Source of the DNA: Allomyces arbusculus
Taxonomy: Eukaryota > Blastocladiomycota > Blastocladiomycetes > Blastocladiales > Blastocladiaceae
NCBI GenBank assembly: GCA_027604705.1
Contig: JADHYV010000002.1
Coordinates: forward strand, 1-64,000
Direction of reading: 5' to 3'
DNA length: 64,000 nucleotides
Shown here: piece after piece, positions 1 to 12,565 of the stretch
Position numbering within the stretch: position 1 is the stretch's first letter
How the letters are laid out: each line of letters begins with the position of its first letter
Position numbers and translations under genes: made by a program
Notes under the pieces: model-generated
Database searches by the model: none
Seen by the model: only the letters and a program-made list of their open reading frames with translations
Told to the model about the DNA's origin: nothing

Positions 1-791
1 GGCACGGGTTTTATACGGCGCATGGCCAGTGTTGGTCGAGCACCGCGAGCATGTCGGCGCGCTCACTCACAGCTGCGCACCGGCGAAAATGGCACGGTCT
101 CAGCGACTCGGGCATCAGCGTGCTCTCTGGATCTGGTGTCAAGATCGCGCCTTACAGCGCTGGCGTGCGACCGCCGTCTCGTCGTCGTGTCTTGCCCCGC
201 GACATGACTTCGGGTCCTTCCCAGAGTCTCGGCGTCATCGTCTCGGCGTCATCATTCACCTTTCTCTTGACGTTTAGGTTCGTTCCTCTAGACACGGTCC
301 ACAATCTTGACGGCGTGAGCTGTTTGTCGCTGCAACAAGGGCTGCGCGAGCATTCCCGCAGGCGTAACAGTAGAAGAGTCTCGGAATTTGGTGGTGAGTG
401 CGGCGTGCACTTGACGGGGTAAAGTTGCAGGAAGTAAATCCATGGTGTCGTGCATCGGTCGCTTTCTGGCGCTTGACGTCGATCAATAGGTCTGGTTGCA
501 GGCATCATCTGGCTGTGTTGTGTGATGTGTCCATGCTTGGCTGTCTTCATGCTGGCTCATTGGCCCAAGCACAACCATGGCCTTTATTGCTGCTTTGTCA
601 AACCATGGTCACACTCCCTGACGCTTGCTCAAATTCCTGTCGCATCAAACTTATGGATCCAACATCAAATCAAAGAAGGCTTCGCCAGGGCCAACAATCA
701 ACCACAAACAATCAGCACGGATTTGCAAACTTTCTCCACCCATTCGACCCTTTCACGACGCAACGACGCGACAACGCGGCGGTCCGTCCCT
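1..791. other. No supported gene; downstream flank of the insulysin gene
   Basis: This stretch lies beyond the stop codon of the minus-strand insulysin gene. Short open frames exist on both strands, but none gives a recognisable domain or a convincing splice pattern. A gene running in from the left edge cannot be excluded. Confidence 0.5.
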
Positions 792-3700
792 CTACAGCTT
801 CACCATGGCTGTCGGCAACAACGCCTGCCGCGCCTTCCACTCGACCACATCCGCGATCTCGACCGTCGGCATCACAACGCTCACCTCGACCCGCGCCTCA
901 TCCGTGTCAGGCACCTTCTTGCTCGGCACCTGCGACACCAAATGCACCGCGATCTTGCGCCGAGCCGGACTCGACGGCGCGAGATGCGTCGCGACAAACG
1001 CCACCACCTCGGCCAACCCGACCCCCCTGGCAATCCCGGCCATCACGTCGCGCGAATCAAAGTCGTACAAATCCGACGCGACGGCGCCCCACATCCGGCT
1101 CGCGACCTGCGCGAGATTCTTGGGTTTCTCGAGCAAACCATCCACATACACGCCAAGATGCCGGTTCCACTCGTCCTCCGTAATCCCCGGCAACGTCTCG
1201 CGCCCCCAATCGCGCCAAAACGCCTCGATACACTCCTCCACGTGCACCGGCGAGTACTCGGACTGCACGAGCACGCGCACGCCCACCGTATTCGCCTGCC
1301 GCCTTACGTCCGTGAAGACAAGGTACCCGAGCTGCCGTTGCGTACGGAGCATGTTGAACGCCGGTTCGCGCGCCAAGTGCACGACGAGCCCCGCCAGCAC
1401 ACGCGCACGGTAGTCGGTCGCGGGCCCGACTTGCACGTACCAGTCGACGGCCGAATTCACGTTTTGCGCGTGGGTCACGGCGCGCGATGCGACGGCGTTG
1501 CCGACGGGTAAGTGCACGGCGCGGCGCGCCGTGCGCTGGTGTGGGGTCAGCGGCAGGATCGTGGGGACGGCGGTCTGGATCCGGGTCACGACGGAGTCCA
1601 TCCATGCGAGGTACTTGTCGCTCGGCACGTTGCCAAGTAAGTAGGACTCGACGAGCAGGCCAGACGCGAGCCAGGTGCGCGCGTGTGCGGTGACGTCGGC
1701 GGGGGTCAAGGTCTCGATTGACGCGCGCCGGTCGGTCGGGGACCAGACGGTCTCTTCGAGAGCCACGTGCAGGTCGAACATGGCGTGCTGGTAGGGCGCC
1801 TCGAGGTCCCAGTTGCGCAGCCGCCGTAACTTGTTACGGTGCAGTCGGTCAAACACGGCGGCGATCTTGTGTGGGTCGAGCAACGCATCGACCATCTTGA
1901 GCAAGAGCACGTCGAGGTTATCCGCGAACCCGTAGAGACTGATGCGCACGGCGTCCGGGCCCATGGAAATGCTCGACGACAAGCCCGCGAGGTGCGCGTC
2001 GTAGCTGTCCTCGTTGAGCACGTCCTCAACGTACTCGACGAGCAGTTCCGTCAAGACATAGTGCCGCGGGCTTGCATTGATGACTGGCGTCTTGAACCGC
2101 ACGTTCAACGACGCGCGCGGGACAAAGAAGGTGTCGTCGACCTGCGCCCAGCACCGGACAAGCGGCGTGTTTTTGATCAGGTGCGGGTGCGGCTGCTTGG
2201 TCGTGTGCCGCACGACATCCAAGTTCTTGGGCAGCAGCGCGTTCGGTGCCGGCAAGGACAGAGCCGCGTCGGGTCTCTGCGCGCGCCACTGGTCAAACTT
2301 GGCGGGATCGAGCTTCTCGACCGAGTATTCCGTCCCGTACCACTTTTCCTTGGCCGACGGCACCCACGACTCGCCAAACGCCGGCGCCGTCAGCATCACT
2401 AGCGGGTCCGTGGTCAACAGCGCATCGAGCCCCTGCTCAATCAACTCCGGGCGCCAGTCCAGGACAAGCGTCGACGCGGCAAGCGCAAGTTCCGGTGGCA
2501 CTTGCGGCTTCTGCATCAACCCCGCCATCCGCGACGCCCAGCTCGAGACCGACCCCACTTCCTGGAACCGGAACCGGATATCCGCCATGACCTGCAACTC
2601 GTCGTGGACCCACTTTGGCAAGGGCCGCGCCTGTCGCAAGACGGCCAGGTACTGGTAGACGGCGGCGACCACGTCGTGCCACTGCGCAAAGCCAGACTCG
2701 GTCAGGACTACCGTGACAATGAAGAAGTCAAACGCGTGCCCGACGCCTTCGGCGCCTGCCGACAGGTCAGTCGCCCACCCCTTGTGCTTGAGCAGCGACA
2801 GCAGCGACCCTTGCCCTTCGTGACCGACAAGGTGCGACAGGTAGTGGTCGGGTTTCGCGCGCCAGTGCGCGTAGGCCGCAGGGAACCGCCACCGCAAAGT
2901 GAGCTGCTTGGTGTCCTTGACTGACTTTGCGCGCACGAGATGGCCCGCGTAATTGTGATCTTGGTTATCCCACGGGTGCGCCGTGATCGCGTCGGCCGGG
3001 ACGGGCGCGTTATTTGACTGCACGGGCGCAAATCGGTCAACGACCCACTGCGTGAGCGTATCGAGCGGATCCTTGCCGAGCACGACGACGCGCATCAGGT
3101 TCGCCGAGTAGTATTGTTGGTGGAAATCGAGGAGGGCCTTGCGCACATCGATCCCACGCGACGCCGGGATCGTGCACAGCGTGTCGAGATTGCCCGTGCC
3201 AAACTTGTGATACGGATGGTTCAGATCCGACAGCGACTTGCGCAGCTGGCTGAGCCGCCAAACGTCGACCTGCAGGTTTTTTGCGTTCTCCGAATCGACG
3301 GCGCGCAGTTCGCGGTCGGTGCAGGATTCGGAAAAGAGCGGCGCATGAAAGAATTGCGCGAATCGGTCGAGCGCGCCGTCGAGATGGTCGGCGTGCACTT
3401 CTACAAACATGATCACGTCCCCCATCGCCAAGAAGCGTGTTAGTTTGGCTCTGGACGATCTATGCACCATCTGGCACCAACGACATCAAACACACCAAAA
3501 TAGTAATTCGTATGCGAATGCGACGTGAACGCGTTCGAGTGCCCGCCGTGCTTGGCCAAAAAATCGCCATACTCATTTTCGCGCGGGTACTTCGTCGTGC
3601 CCATAAAGCTCAGATGTTCGGCAAAGTGCGCGAGCCCCGGCAAGTCGTCCGGGTCCTGGTAATGTCCGACATGCACGTCGAGCGCGGCAGCGGCCTTGTC

Positions 3701-4039
3701 GGTTTTGGGATCCGAGACGACGAGGGCCGTCAATCCGGAATGGTCGAGCCGGATCAGGCGGTATGCGCGCTCATCGAGGTCTGGGCGGCGTAACTGCGCC
3801 GTGTCGGCGAGAACCGTGTAGGGCACGGCGCGGGGCGGAGTTGACATGGTGGAGAAGGTCGGGGCGCGCGTGAGGAGCGGGGAGAGCGCGCGCGGCGGGC
3901 ACGACAGGTTCAAATACGAAGGTGGCGGGAGGAGCGCTGTGACCGGCGTGGTTGCTGCGAGGTGGAAGGGACGAGCTGGGCAGAGTGACGATGAAGAGGT
4001 GGCGAGACTTCTCAGGATGGCGAGGCACGCGGCGCGCAT
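792..4039 (-). CDS. IDE: Insulysin (insulin-degrading enzyme), M16 zinc metallopeptidase
   Basis: Exons 4039-3478 and 3400-792 with a 77 bp intron (ACTAAC branch site, TTTGTAG acceptor) encode 1056 aa from the upstream ATG, or 992 aa from an in-frame ATG at 3847; human IDE has 1019. The inverted zinc motif HFAEH lies about residue 138 (74 in the short form), followed by the family segments NEYGDFL, SNAFTS, HTNYYF and the distal zinc-ligand region AVDSE. The splice joins FDVV to EVHADHLDGALDRFAQFF exactly as in IDE, and the end matches the family tail. Such enzymes degrade short amyloidogenic peptides and presequences in cytosol and mitochondria. Residues 1-64 of the long form are rich in Ala, Ser, Leu and Arg and look like a mitochondrial presequence, so two compartments may be served by two starts. 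It is divergent from mitochondrial EF-Ts. Confidence 0.93.
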
Positions 4040-4409
4040 AGGGCGGCGTGCCCGAAGCAGTTCCAGTGCGGCAGGCGGGCGGAGGACGCGTAGGCTCGCG
4101 TCGTGTTCGTCGTGGCTCGTCGTTGCTCGCCGCCGTCGCGGCGGCCGTGGTGGTCGGTGGTGAACAGTTGCATGCAGCCGCCTGTCGGCTGTCAGCCGCT
4201 TGCTGTCGTGATCGCGCTGTTCGCACATGATGTGCGTGCGGTAGACGCGATCACGCCACTGCGCGTGACCGAACTCACCGCACAAAAGTGGAGCCACTGA
4301 TCGCAACAACCAAAACCAACCGCCGATCTCTTCAACGTGCAGTCGCCGACTGGTGCTGATCGCTTCACGTTGCACGCTGCCGTTCACCAGCATCAGCAAC
4401 CGCACCACT
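4040..4409. promoter_or_regulatory. Divergent promoter between IDE and TSFM
   Basis: These 370 bp separate the IDE long-form ATG (minus) from the EF-Ts ATG (plus), so the region must hold both promoters and 5' leaders. No clear TATA box is visible. If IDE starts at 3847, part of its 5' leader lies in 3848-4039. Confidence 0.55.
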
Positions 4410-5414
4410 ATGCTCGCCACGGCCGCCCTTGCCCGCCGCTCCGCCGCGCTCCTGCGGCCCGCCCGCGCCGCTGCCACATCCGCCGCGCGCAACTACTCGG
4501 CCGCCCCCGTCAAGCCCGACATCAAGCTGCTCGGCCAGCTGCGCAAGGACGTTGAGGGCGTCCCCATCACGCTTGCTAAGCAAGCGCTCGTCGCCTCCAA
4601 CAACGACCTGGCCGCGGCCATCCAATGGCTCAACGACCACGCGGCCGCGACGGGCGCCAAGAAGGCGGCGAAAGTCGAGGGCCGTGTCGCGAAAGACGGG
4701 CTCGTGGGCGTGATTGATGCCCCCTCTGGCGCGGCCATGGTCGAGGTCAATGCTGAGACCGATTTCGTCGCGCGCAACCCGCTGTTTTTGAGCGTCGTCC
4801 ACCGGCTCGCCATGACTGCGCACGTGCTCGAAGCCGCGAATGCGAGTACCACCGGATCGGTCGTCACACTCAACGTGCCCGAGTTTGCGCAGGCGCCGCT
4901 GTTACCCGCACGCGACGCGACGGCCGAGGCCGCGGCAGCACCGCAGCAGTCGGTGCGCGAGGCGATCGTCGAGACGATTGGCAAGGTCGGCGAGAATGTG
5001 ACGCTGCGCCGCGGCGCTCTCGTCGCGACCGGGGAGAACCAGGTGGCCGGCGCTTACGTGCACGGCGAGAAGGCACTGCGCGATCAAGGGCTCGGCAAGA
5101 TGGGTGCCGTCGCGGTCCTGCAGGCGAACGGTGATGCCAAGCTGACGGGCGATCACGCCAAGCTCGCGCGGCAAATCGCACAGATTGTGGTGGGCTACAA
5201 CCCGCCGACGCCGCGCGAATTGGATGCGGCGCCGTTTGTTTTTGCGACGCCGTTTTTCCAGGCGGATGATGTCGAGGACGTGACCGTGGCGAAAGTGTTG
5301 GGCGCGGCCAAGGTGAGCGTGCGCGACTATGCGCGGTTCGAGGTGGGGGAAGGGATCGAGAAGGCCGAGGAGGACTTTGCGGCCGAGGTGCAGAAGCAGC
5401 TAGGGCAGCAGTAG
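4410..5414 (+). CDS. TSFM: Mitochondrial translation elongation factor Ts
   Basis: A single-exon gene of 334 aa. Residues 1-33 form an Arg/Ala-rich presequence without acidic residues, as expected for mitochondrial import. A UBA-like TS-N domain follows (KLLGQLRKDVEG, TLAKQAL, AIQWLNDHAA), then the diagnostic EF-Ts segment VEVNAETDFVARN at about residues 111-123, which contacts EF-Tu to promote GDP release. The rest is the dimerisation core, here with Ala-rich insertions. I chose the ATG at 4410 because the presequence starts there; an earlier open frame reaches back to 4353. The factor recycles mitochondrial EF-Tu in organellar protein synthesis. Confidence 0.92.
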   Translation: MLATAALARRSAALLRPARAAATSAARNYSAAPVKPDIKLLGQLRKDVEGVPITLAKQALVASNNDLAAAIQWLNDHAAATGAKKAAKVEGRVAKDGLVGVIDAPSGAAMVEVNAETDFVARNPLFLSVVHRLAMTAHVLEAANASTTGSVVTLNVPEFAQAPLLPARDATAEAAAAPQQSVREAIVETIGKVGENVTLRRGALVATGENQVAGAYVHGEKALRDQGLGKMGAVAVLQANGDAKLTGDHAKLARQIAQIVVGYNPPTPRELDAAPFVFATPFFQADDVEDVTVAKVLGAAKVSVRDYARFEVGEGIEKAEEDFAAEVQKQLGQQ

Positions 5415-5956
5415 GTAGTGTTTCGTCGTCGTGTCGATAGCGGGCGTCCATTTAGTATATATGTATTATCACTACTCTCACGCACGACACCCGTCATGGC
5501 GGTCATGAGCGATGCAGTTTGTTATCGCGACTTTGTGCTGGTCGTTGTTGGTGCGGTTGCTTGCTTTTCGTTGGCGCGGGTGGGCGTGCCGAAACGGACC
5601 GTTCATGAGGTATGACGTGGACTGTTGGTCCCTTGCGTCGGCTTGCTCCACGCCTTGTCTCGCCTTGTCTTTGGCCTCCAGGCTCCACGATTTGCACAAA
5701 ATGGACACGCGGCCGACTCTCCCTCCACGACGTCGACACTGTCGCCACCAGCAGCAACCGACGAGCACAGGCAGCCGGTGACCAGCGCCGCCAACGACGA
5801 CCCGGATCGGACGACGCCTGCTCGCGCTGCGCTCCATTTGGCCGATTGATTGCTCACCGACCAGTCGCCCAACGCCACCAAGTCCTTGCATCCATCCCGC
5901 CGCCGCGCAACCAGCCATCCAACCCCGCAAGCACTCCACGTTCCCGCAAGCCCGAC
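5415..5956. other. Intergenic region, no supported gene
   Basis: It holds the 3' flank of the EF-Ts gene and the probable promoter of the small membrane-protein gene at 5957. The frame of the downstream gene stays open up to about 5612, but that stretch shows no domain and lacks a good reason to be coding. Confidence 0.5.
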
Positions 5957-6637
5957 ATGGTCACGCTGCTCGACGTCTCGGTCCTTGCGATCCTCGTTGC
6001 GCTCCTCGCCGGTCTGATCGTGCAATGCATCGCGCGCCGCCGCGGCCGGCGGCGACTGCGCGCCAAGGACCTCGCCGAAGCTCCCTCACGGTCCATCTGG
6101 TACTTACCGCCCGGGTGGACGGGCAGTGCGCCCCCACCACCGTCTCCGCCCGCTCTCTCGGCCCCACCGCCGCCGGCCACGATCGCGCGGCAATTACGTA
6201 CCCGCGGGTACGTCGTCCTGGGCGTCGTTGAGAAATGGCGGTCGGGGCAAGACGCGCTGGATGCGACCGCGCCGGGATTGCCGCCGTATACGCCCTGGGC
6301 GGGGCCCGATGGGACGGTGCGGCTGGAGGTCGGGGAACCCGTGGTGGTACCGGTCGAGGGGGAGGCGACGGCGTTGCCAAGGACAAGTTCGCCGGTGGAC
6401 ATGGACGCGGCAACGCCACCAACGCTCGTGCCGGGACCGGCGGTACCGTTACCCGCCGCGCTCCCGGCGAGATTTGATCAAGGACCACCGAGTCCTGCGG
6501 TCCTGGTGCCGCTCGACATTCCAGATGACTATGCGCCGCCGCCGGCTGCAGGACGCACAACATTGGCGCAAACAGGGCCAGGTGCCGACGCGGAGCCGTT
6601 GCCCGCTGCTAGGATAGTGCCGGCACTGTCCGCGTGA
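5957..6637 (+). CDS. Small single-pass membrane protein with proline-rich tail
   Basis: A 226-residue protein of unrecognised family. Residues 5-27 are a clean hydrophobic helix (VSVLAILVALLAGLIVQCIA), followed at once by an Arg-rich cluster (RRRGRRRLR). That charge pattern predicts a short outer N terminus and a cytosolic C terminus. The tail is rich in Pro, Ala and Gly, with a possible small folded segment around residues 80-130 (RGYVVLGVVEKW). I chose this ATG because it places the membrane helix at the very N terminus. The architecture recurs in the larger genes at 12566 and 51590. Function is unknown; coding status rests on codon use and the helix. Confidence 0.55.
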   Translation: MVTLLDVSVLAILVALLAGLIVQCIARRRGRRRLRAKDLAEAPSRSIWYLPPGWTGSAPPPPSPPALSAPPPPATIARQLRTRGYVVLGVVEKWRSGQDALDATAPGLPPYTPWAGPDGTVRLEVGEPVVVPVEGEATALPRTSSPVDMDAATPPTLVPGPAVPLPAALPARFDQGPPSPAVLVPLDIPDDYAPPPAAGRTTLAQTGPGADAEPLPAARIVPALSA

Positions 6638-7745
6638 ACCAAGAGCGCCCGAGTCGAGTCACGTCGTGAGCGGTATATCTTATCCTCTTCCCCCACATTG
6701 TCATTGTAAAATTCAGTTTGTAGATCGTCCTGCATCGCACAGCGGTTTTTGAGGGCGAGGGAACGCATAAAGCCAGCAACAAGACCGAGATCTTCGCAGA
6801 GGTTAAAACTTGGCGCGCCACAAGGAGACGCGGAAGCTGTAAGACTCGCGTGGTCCAGAAAACAGCAGCGTGGAGTTGCCTGGAGTAGCCAGGCGTTGCC
6901 AGCACAGTTGCTGACGACGACAGGGAGCAGTCGTGTCGCACGACGAATGAAAGCCAGGCAAGGTCGCGCTCGCTTGTGTTGGCGACTGCACGTGCGCCGT
7001 TGCCAGGGGGAGCGCGGCACGTCAGCAAGGTTGCGCGAGACGGTGCGAGACGGTTTTGCGTCGGCGGTGAAGCATCGCGCAAATGCCGTTGGATGGAGCA
7101 CGTGGCGCGCGTATGGCGCGTCTTCCAGCCGATCAGAACAGGTCGCCCTCTTCTGCGTCCCCCACACCTTCCGTCCTCTCCACCCGCTCTCCTCTCCTGC
7201 TGCTCCTGCTCAACGACGCTTGCGCACCGCTGACGACGACGGCGGCGACGACGACGAACGCGTGCACGACCCCGGCAGTGCAAGGGCGCACGCGACCAAC
7301 GATCTGCGCCGTGGATTCAAGGAACCAGCGAACCGTGCTGCACACCGCACCCCAACCGGCCCAACAAATCAGTCGGGGCCTCGGGACCGTGCGCGTACAA
7401 CGTCAATATCGCTGCACGAGGCCGGATCAGTGGCGCGTCTCGTGCCGTACCGTGCCGTGCCGTTACCGCGTCTGCTCTGCGCGTTCTCGCTCTCGTATAA
7501 AGCGACACGCACGCGCCAGTCCCGACGCGCACGCTCGTCTCCGCTCGCGTCCCGTTCCCCGCACCATCCCTCCGTCGCCGCCACTTTGGATCAGATCCAA
7601 ACACGCGCGCGCACTTTGCTGACGAGCATCAAGTGGCTGCGTGCGCCAGCGCAAGCTCGGCCAGCGGTAAAGCGAAAACCAGTCGGCAACGATCAAGAAC
7701 ACCCTGCTCCACGAACCACTACCAAACACCAGCAGCCCCGTCACC
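6638..7745. promoter_or_regulatory. Long intergenic region with TATA box upstream of GPAT
   Basis: No gene is supported in these 1.1 kb. Near the right end a TATAAAG lies at 7496-7502, about 245 bp before the GPAT start codon, and may be its core promoter. The interval 6650-7100 is somewhat lower in GC than the flanking genes. Confidence 0.45.
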
Positions 7746-10227
7746 ATGGCCATGAACGCCTTCCTCTACGACGTGCTCGCCGCGCTCTTCTCGTTCGTCG
7801 TGGGCATCTTCTTCCGCGAAATCCGCGCGCGCGGGTCGCAGCACATCCCCAAGACCGGACCCGTCATTTTCGTCGCAGCCCCACACCACAACCAATTCGT
7901 CGACCCGCTCATGCTCATTCGCACGGCGCGCCGCCGTGTCGGCTTTCTCTCGGCGCAGAAATCCATGGACCGCCGGTACGTCGGCACGTTCATCAAGGCC
8001 CTCGGCGCGATCGGCGTGACGCGCGCCATCGACATCGCCGTCAAATTGCCCGCACGCATCTGGTTACCGGACCCGGCCAACGCGCCAGACTTGCTCGAGG
8101 CCGTCTCCACCGCGAGCGCCGACGTGGATTTTGAACACTGGGCGAAACTCGGGAAAATCGCGCCGGGGCACTCGCTCCTGCTCGTGATCCCGCCCGCGGC
8201 CGGCGCGTCGGGACCGGGGACGGACGTGACGCTCGAAATTGCCGCGGTCGAAGGCCCCACGCGATTACGGCTCCGGCGCGCTGTGACCGACACGGACGTG
8301 GTCACCGCGCTGTCCCTGCCCACGGGCCTCGCCGCGCGCGTCGCGCCCAAAGTCGACTATGCGCAAATGTATGAGGCCGTGTATGATCGTCTGCACGCGG
8401 GCGAATGCATTGGGATTTTCCCAGAGGGCGGGTCGCACGACCGGTCGGAACTGTTGCCGTTCAAGGCCGGGGCGGCGATCATGGCACTCGGCGCCATGGA
8501 AAAGTACGCCGACTTGGACGTGAAGCTCGTACCGGTGGGCCTGAGTTATTTCCACGCGCACCGGTTCCGGTCGCGCGCGGTCGTCGAGTACGGCGCGCCG
8601 ATTTCGGTGCCGCGCGAGTGGGTCGATATGTACCGTGCGGGTGGCGCCGAGAAGCGCACGGCGTGCAAGAACGTGCTGGATTTGGTGCAGGCGGCGGTCG
8701 CCAACGTCACGGTCACGGCGCCGGATTACGCGACGCTGCAGGTGATCCAGGCGGTGCGGAGGCTGTACAGGCCGCTGAACCGCAAGCTCACGCTTGTGCA
8801 GAAATTGGAGCTCACGAGGCGGTTAATGCGCGGGTACCTGCACTACAAGTCGGATCCGCGCGTCAAGGACCTCGAGCAAAAGGTCCTCTACTATAACCAG
8901 TTGTTGCGGTACCACGGTCTGCAGGACCACCAGGTGGAACGCACTGCGATTGGCGGGATGCGCGCGCTCGGTTTGCTCATGTACCGGCTTGCACTGCTCA
9001 CGCTCATGGGCCTCGTCGCCCTACCCGGCACGATCCTGAATGCGCCGATTGCCGTGGCTGCGAGCCGTATTTCCAAGCGCAAGGCCAAGGAGGCACTCGC
9101 CGCGTCAACGGTCAAGATCGAGGGCCGCGACGTGCTTGCGACGTGGAAGTTGCTCGTCGCGCTCGGTCTGGTCCCGCTCGTGCATATCTTGTACACGCTG
9201 CTCACGTGGGTCGTGGTGCGGTTTGTCGTGCAGTGGCCCTCGCCATGGACGTGGTTTGTCCCGCTGTTTGAACTCACGGCGCTGCCGTACTTGTCGCTCG
9301 TCGCTGTGTCGTGGGGCGAAACGGGCGCGGATATTTACAAGTCGCTCGCGCCGCTGCTGTATTCAGTGTTGCCCACGCGGTGGACGTCGTCGCATAACTT
9401 GCGCCAGGTGCGCCGGCAGCTGGAACGCGATCTGAACGATGTCGTCAATGACTTGGGTATGGTTCTGCTGTTGTGTTTGAGATGGTGATTCGAAGGGACG
9501 CTCATTCTCGTCGTTTCTCACTTCGTGTAGGACCAACGCTGTTCCCGGACTTCAAGACCTTCTTCCTCAAGGTACTATCCTCTCTCCACCTTCTCCACCC
9601 TCCCGATCCCCCCACTCACCTCACCCCACCCCCTCCACCTCAATCCAGGACACCGAAATCCCCGCCGCGCAGCAATCCGCCGCGGGCTTGCAACGCGTCT
9701 CCTCCTGGGTCACGTCCTGGCTCGTGCAACCCGCGGGCGCGGCTGCCGCGGCCGTCTCCTCGTCACGATCAGGATTACATCTCGCGACATCCGCCGTCGT
9801 CGCGCGCGCCGCGAACCTCGTCATGGCCGCGACCTCATCCGCGTCGACGTCACCTACGGCTGAAACGGACCAGCTGGACCTGACCCCGTTCTTTGTCTCG
9901 GCGCCGCACTCTCACGCGGCGTCGCCCACGTCGACGACGGGGGGAGGCGGCGCGTCCCCCAGGGGACCGACGGGAGTGGGGTCGCCGAGGACGTCGCCCG
10001 CCTCGCCAACGCCGGCAAGACGCGCGCAGGCAGAGTCGGAGAGCAGTGACGACGATGACGGGCTGGTCGTGGTCAAGGCTGCGGACGTGATGAAGAACGC
10101 GGCCGCCGCACCACCACCACCGCCATCGGCTCCGCCGGCGCCTGTCGCGTCAGCGGTCGTGGCGGCGAATGGGGTGCCAGCAGCCGCAGTCGCGGACGTG
10201 CCGGAGCCGCGCGAGGCGGCGGTATAG
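7746..10227 (+). CDS. GPT2: Glycerol-3-phosphate / dihydroxyacetone-phosphate acyltransferase
   Basis: Exons 7746-9456, 9531-9571 and 9649-10227 give 776 aa. The enzyme makes lysophosphatidic acid from glycerol-3-phosphate and acyl-CoA, the first step of glycerolipid synthesis, in the ER or lipid-droplet membrane. The acyltransferase motif HX4D (HHNQFVD, H48-D53) and the substrate motif FPEGGSHDR (about 224-232) are intact, with LVPVGLSYFHAHRFRS as the downstream block. Hydrophobic segments lie at residues 9-22 and in the second half around 415-535, as in yeast Sct1/Gpt2. The middle 41-bp exon restores PTLFPDFKTFFL. The last exon adds a Ser/Pro/acidic tail, which in yeast is phosphorylated. 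The long insert between the two motifs is also a fungal Sct1/Gpt2 trait. Confidence 0.9.
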
Positions 10228-10701
10228 TGAGGTACTGCGAGCTTGGAGGGTGGGTGGAGGGGAGAGGAGGGAGTGGGCGTGCATATCTCATCGGATCAAA
10301 AAGAATCGCACTGGGATATCAAATGGCAGGTCGACGCGACGATGCTTGTCACGACCGGTTTGTAGCGCGCTCTCCGCGTTGCGGCACTGACGCGGGGAGA
10401 CGGCAAGTCAAATTCGGCCAGCCAAGATCCATCCACGACAGCACATCATCATCAACGATGCGTGTTGGATTTCTAAAGGCCGCCACACGGAACACAAGTC
10501 GCGCGGTGGCCGAGGAGGGGGAGAGGGGGGGAGGAGCTGGGAATCATAATACAGGGACCAGCGAAGACTAAGAACAAACGGAAACGACACGAGGAACGAA
10601 GGCGCCGAGCGAGTGGAACCGGCGGACAAAACGGGAACAACACGAAAACCAAGAAAGCGATGGAAGCAGATATCAAACGAGTCGAGGAACGCGCGCGACG
10701 C
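10228..10701. other. Convergent intergenic region, nothing recognised
   Basis: This region lies between two gene ends (GPAT plus, ARF6 minus) and should hold both polyadenylation regions. A purine-rich, G-rich run occurs at about 10509-10537. No gene or RNA is supported. Confidence 0.5.
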
Positions 10702-11701
<1,000 letters not shown>

Positions 11702-12565
11702 CTTGATGCGGTTTCGTGGCGTGGAATAGTTGCAGCAGGTGGAAAGTAGGGACAGGGCCGTCGTTGAGGGGAGGCGCGCGCCGTCGGCGTTGTAGCAGCT
11801 GGGGACGGTGGCGGTGGCGGCAGCGTCGGCGAGCGCGTGCGAGCGATGCGAGGCCAGTCAGGGAGTCGGTGCGGCGACCGAGAGGGATCGTCGTGCAGGA
11901 AGCGTGGAGGGGCGTGGAGGCGGTCCGGACGTCGTGGTCGTTTGGCAAAGTCAAACGGCGCGCCGTTGCTGGCGAGCGAGCGGTGGTTGCTCGGAGCCTC
12001 GGTGGGCCGTTGCCGTATGCGAGACGCGAGACACTAGGCGAAAGACAGATGATGCAGGCCGCAAATGCACTGGGCGTAAAGTACGTGCAACAAAAGCAAA
12101 GCCCAGATCCCGACGCGGCGCCACGCACGTGACTGCCTGCCGACTGTCCCCCACTGTCGCCCAGCGCGCAGGGTCGGCCTGCGCTCGGCCGGCTCACCGC
12201 TGCTCACCGGCGCCGTCGTCGCGCCCGGCGGCCGACTCCCGACTTCTTCATCAACACCACGAACAGCGCAACCACGATTGTGGACCTGCCGCACAACTTG
12301 GCGCATTCGAACCGCCGCCGTTGCCTCCACAGACGCAAGCTCGAGCGCGCGGCCGATTGCTGGCGCAGCCAGTAGTCGCGTCGGATCACTGTGGGCTCCT
12401 GCGTGCTCTGCCGACGCCCCCTTTGGCGCGACCAACGTCGGGCCCACGCCAACTCTGTCGTGCCCAACGTTCGCTCGTTCGCTCTCCTTGCTCCCAGCGA
12501 CCGACCGACCGTGACGTGCGCACCCAGCGCGCGCGCGCTGCCTCTCCTCCCCGCATCTCGTCGCT
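11702..12565. promoter_or_regulatory. Divergent promoter region between ARF6 and the 12566 gene
   Basis: Long open frames cross this region on both strands, but none carries a domain, so I read it as promoter and 5' leaders for the two divergent genes. No TATA box stands out. Confidence 0.5.

Noticed and set aside
6749-8134. 461-codon plus frame running into the GPAT gene
   Set aside because: It overlaps the acyltransferase motif in the wrong frame and reads through the promoter region; Arg/Pro-rich shadow.
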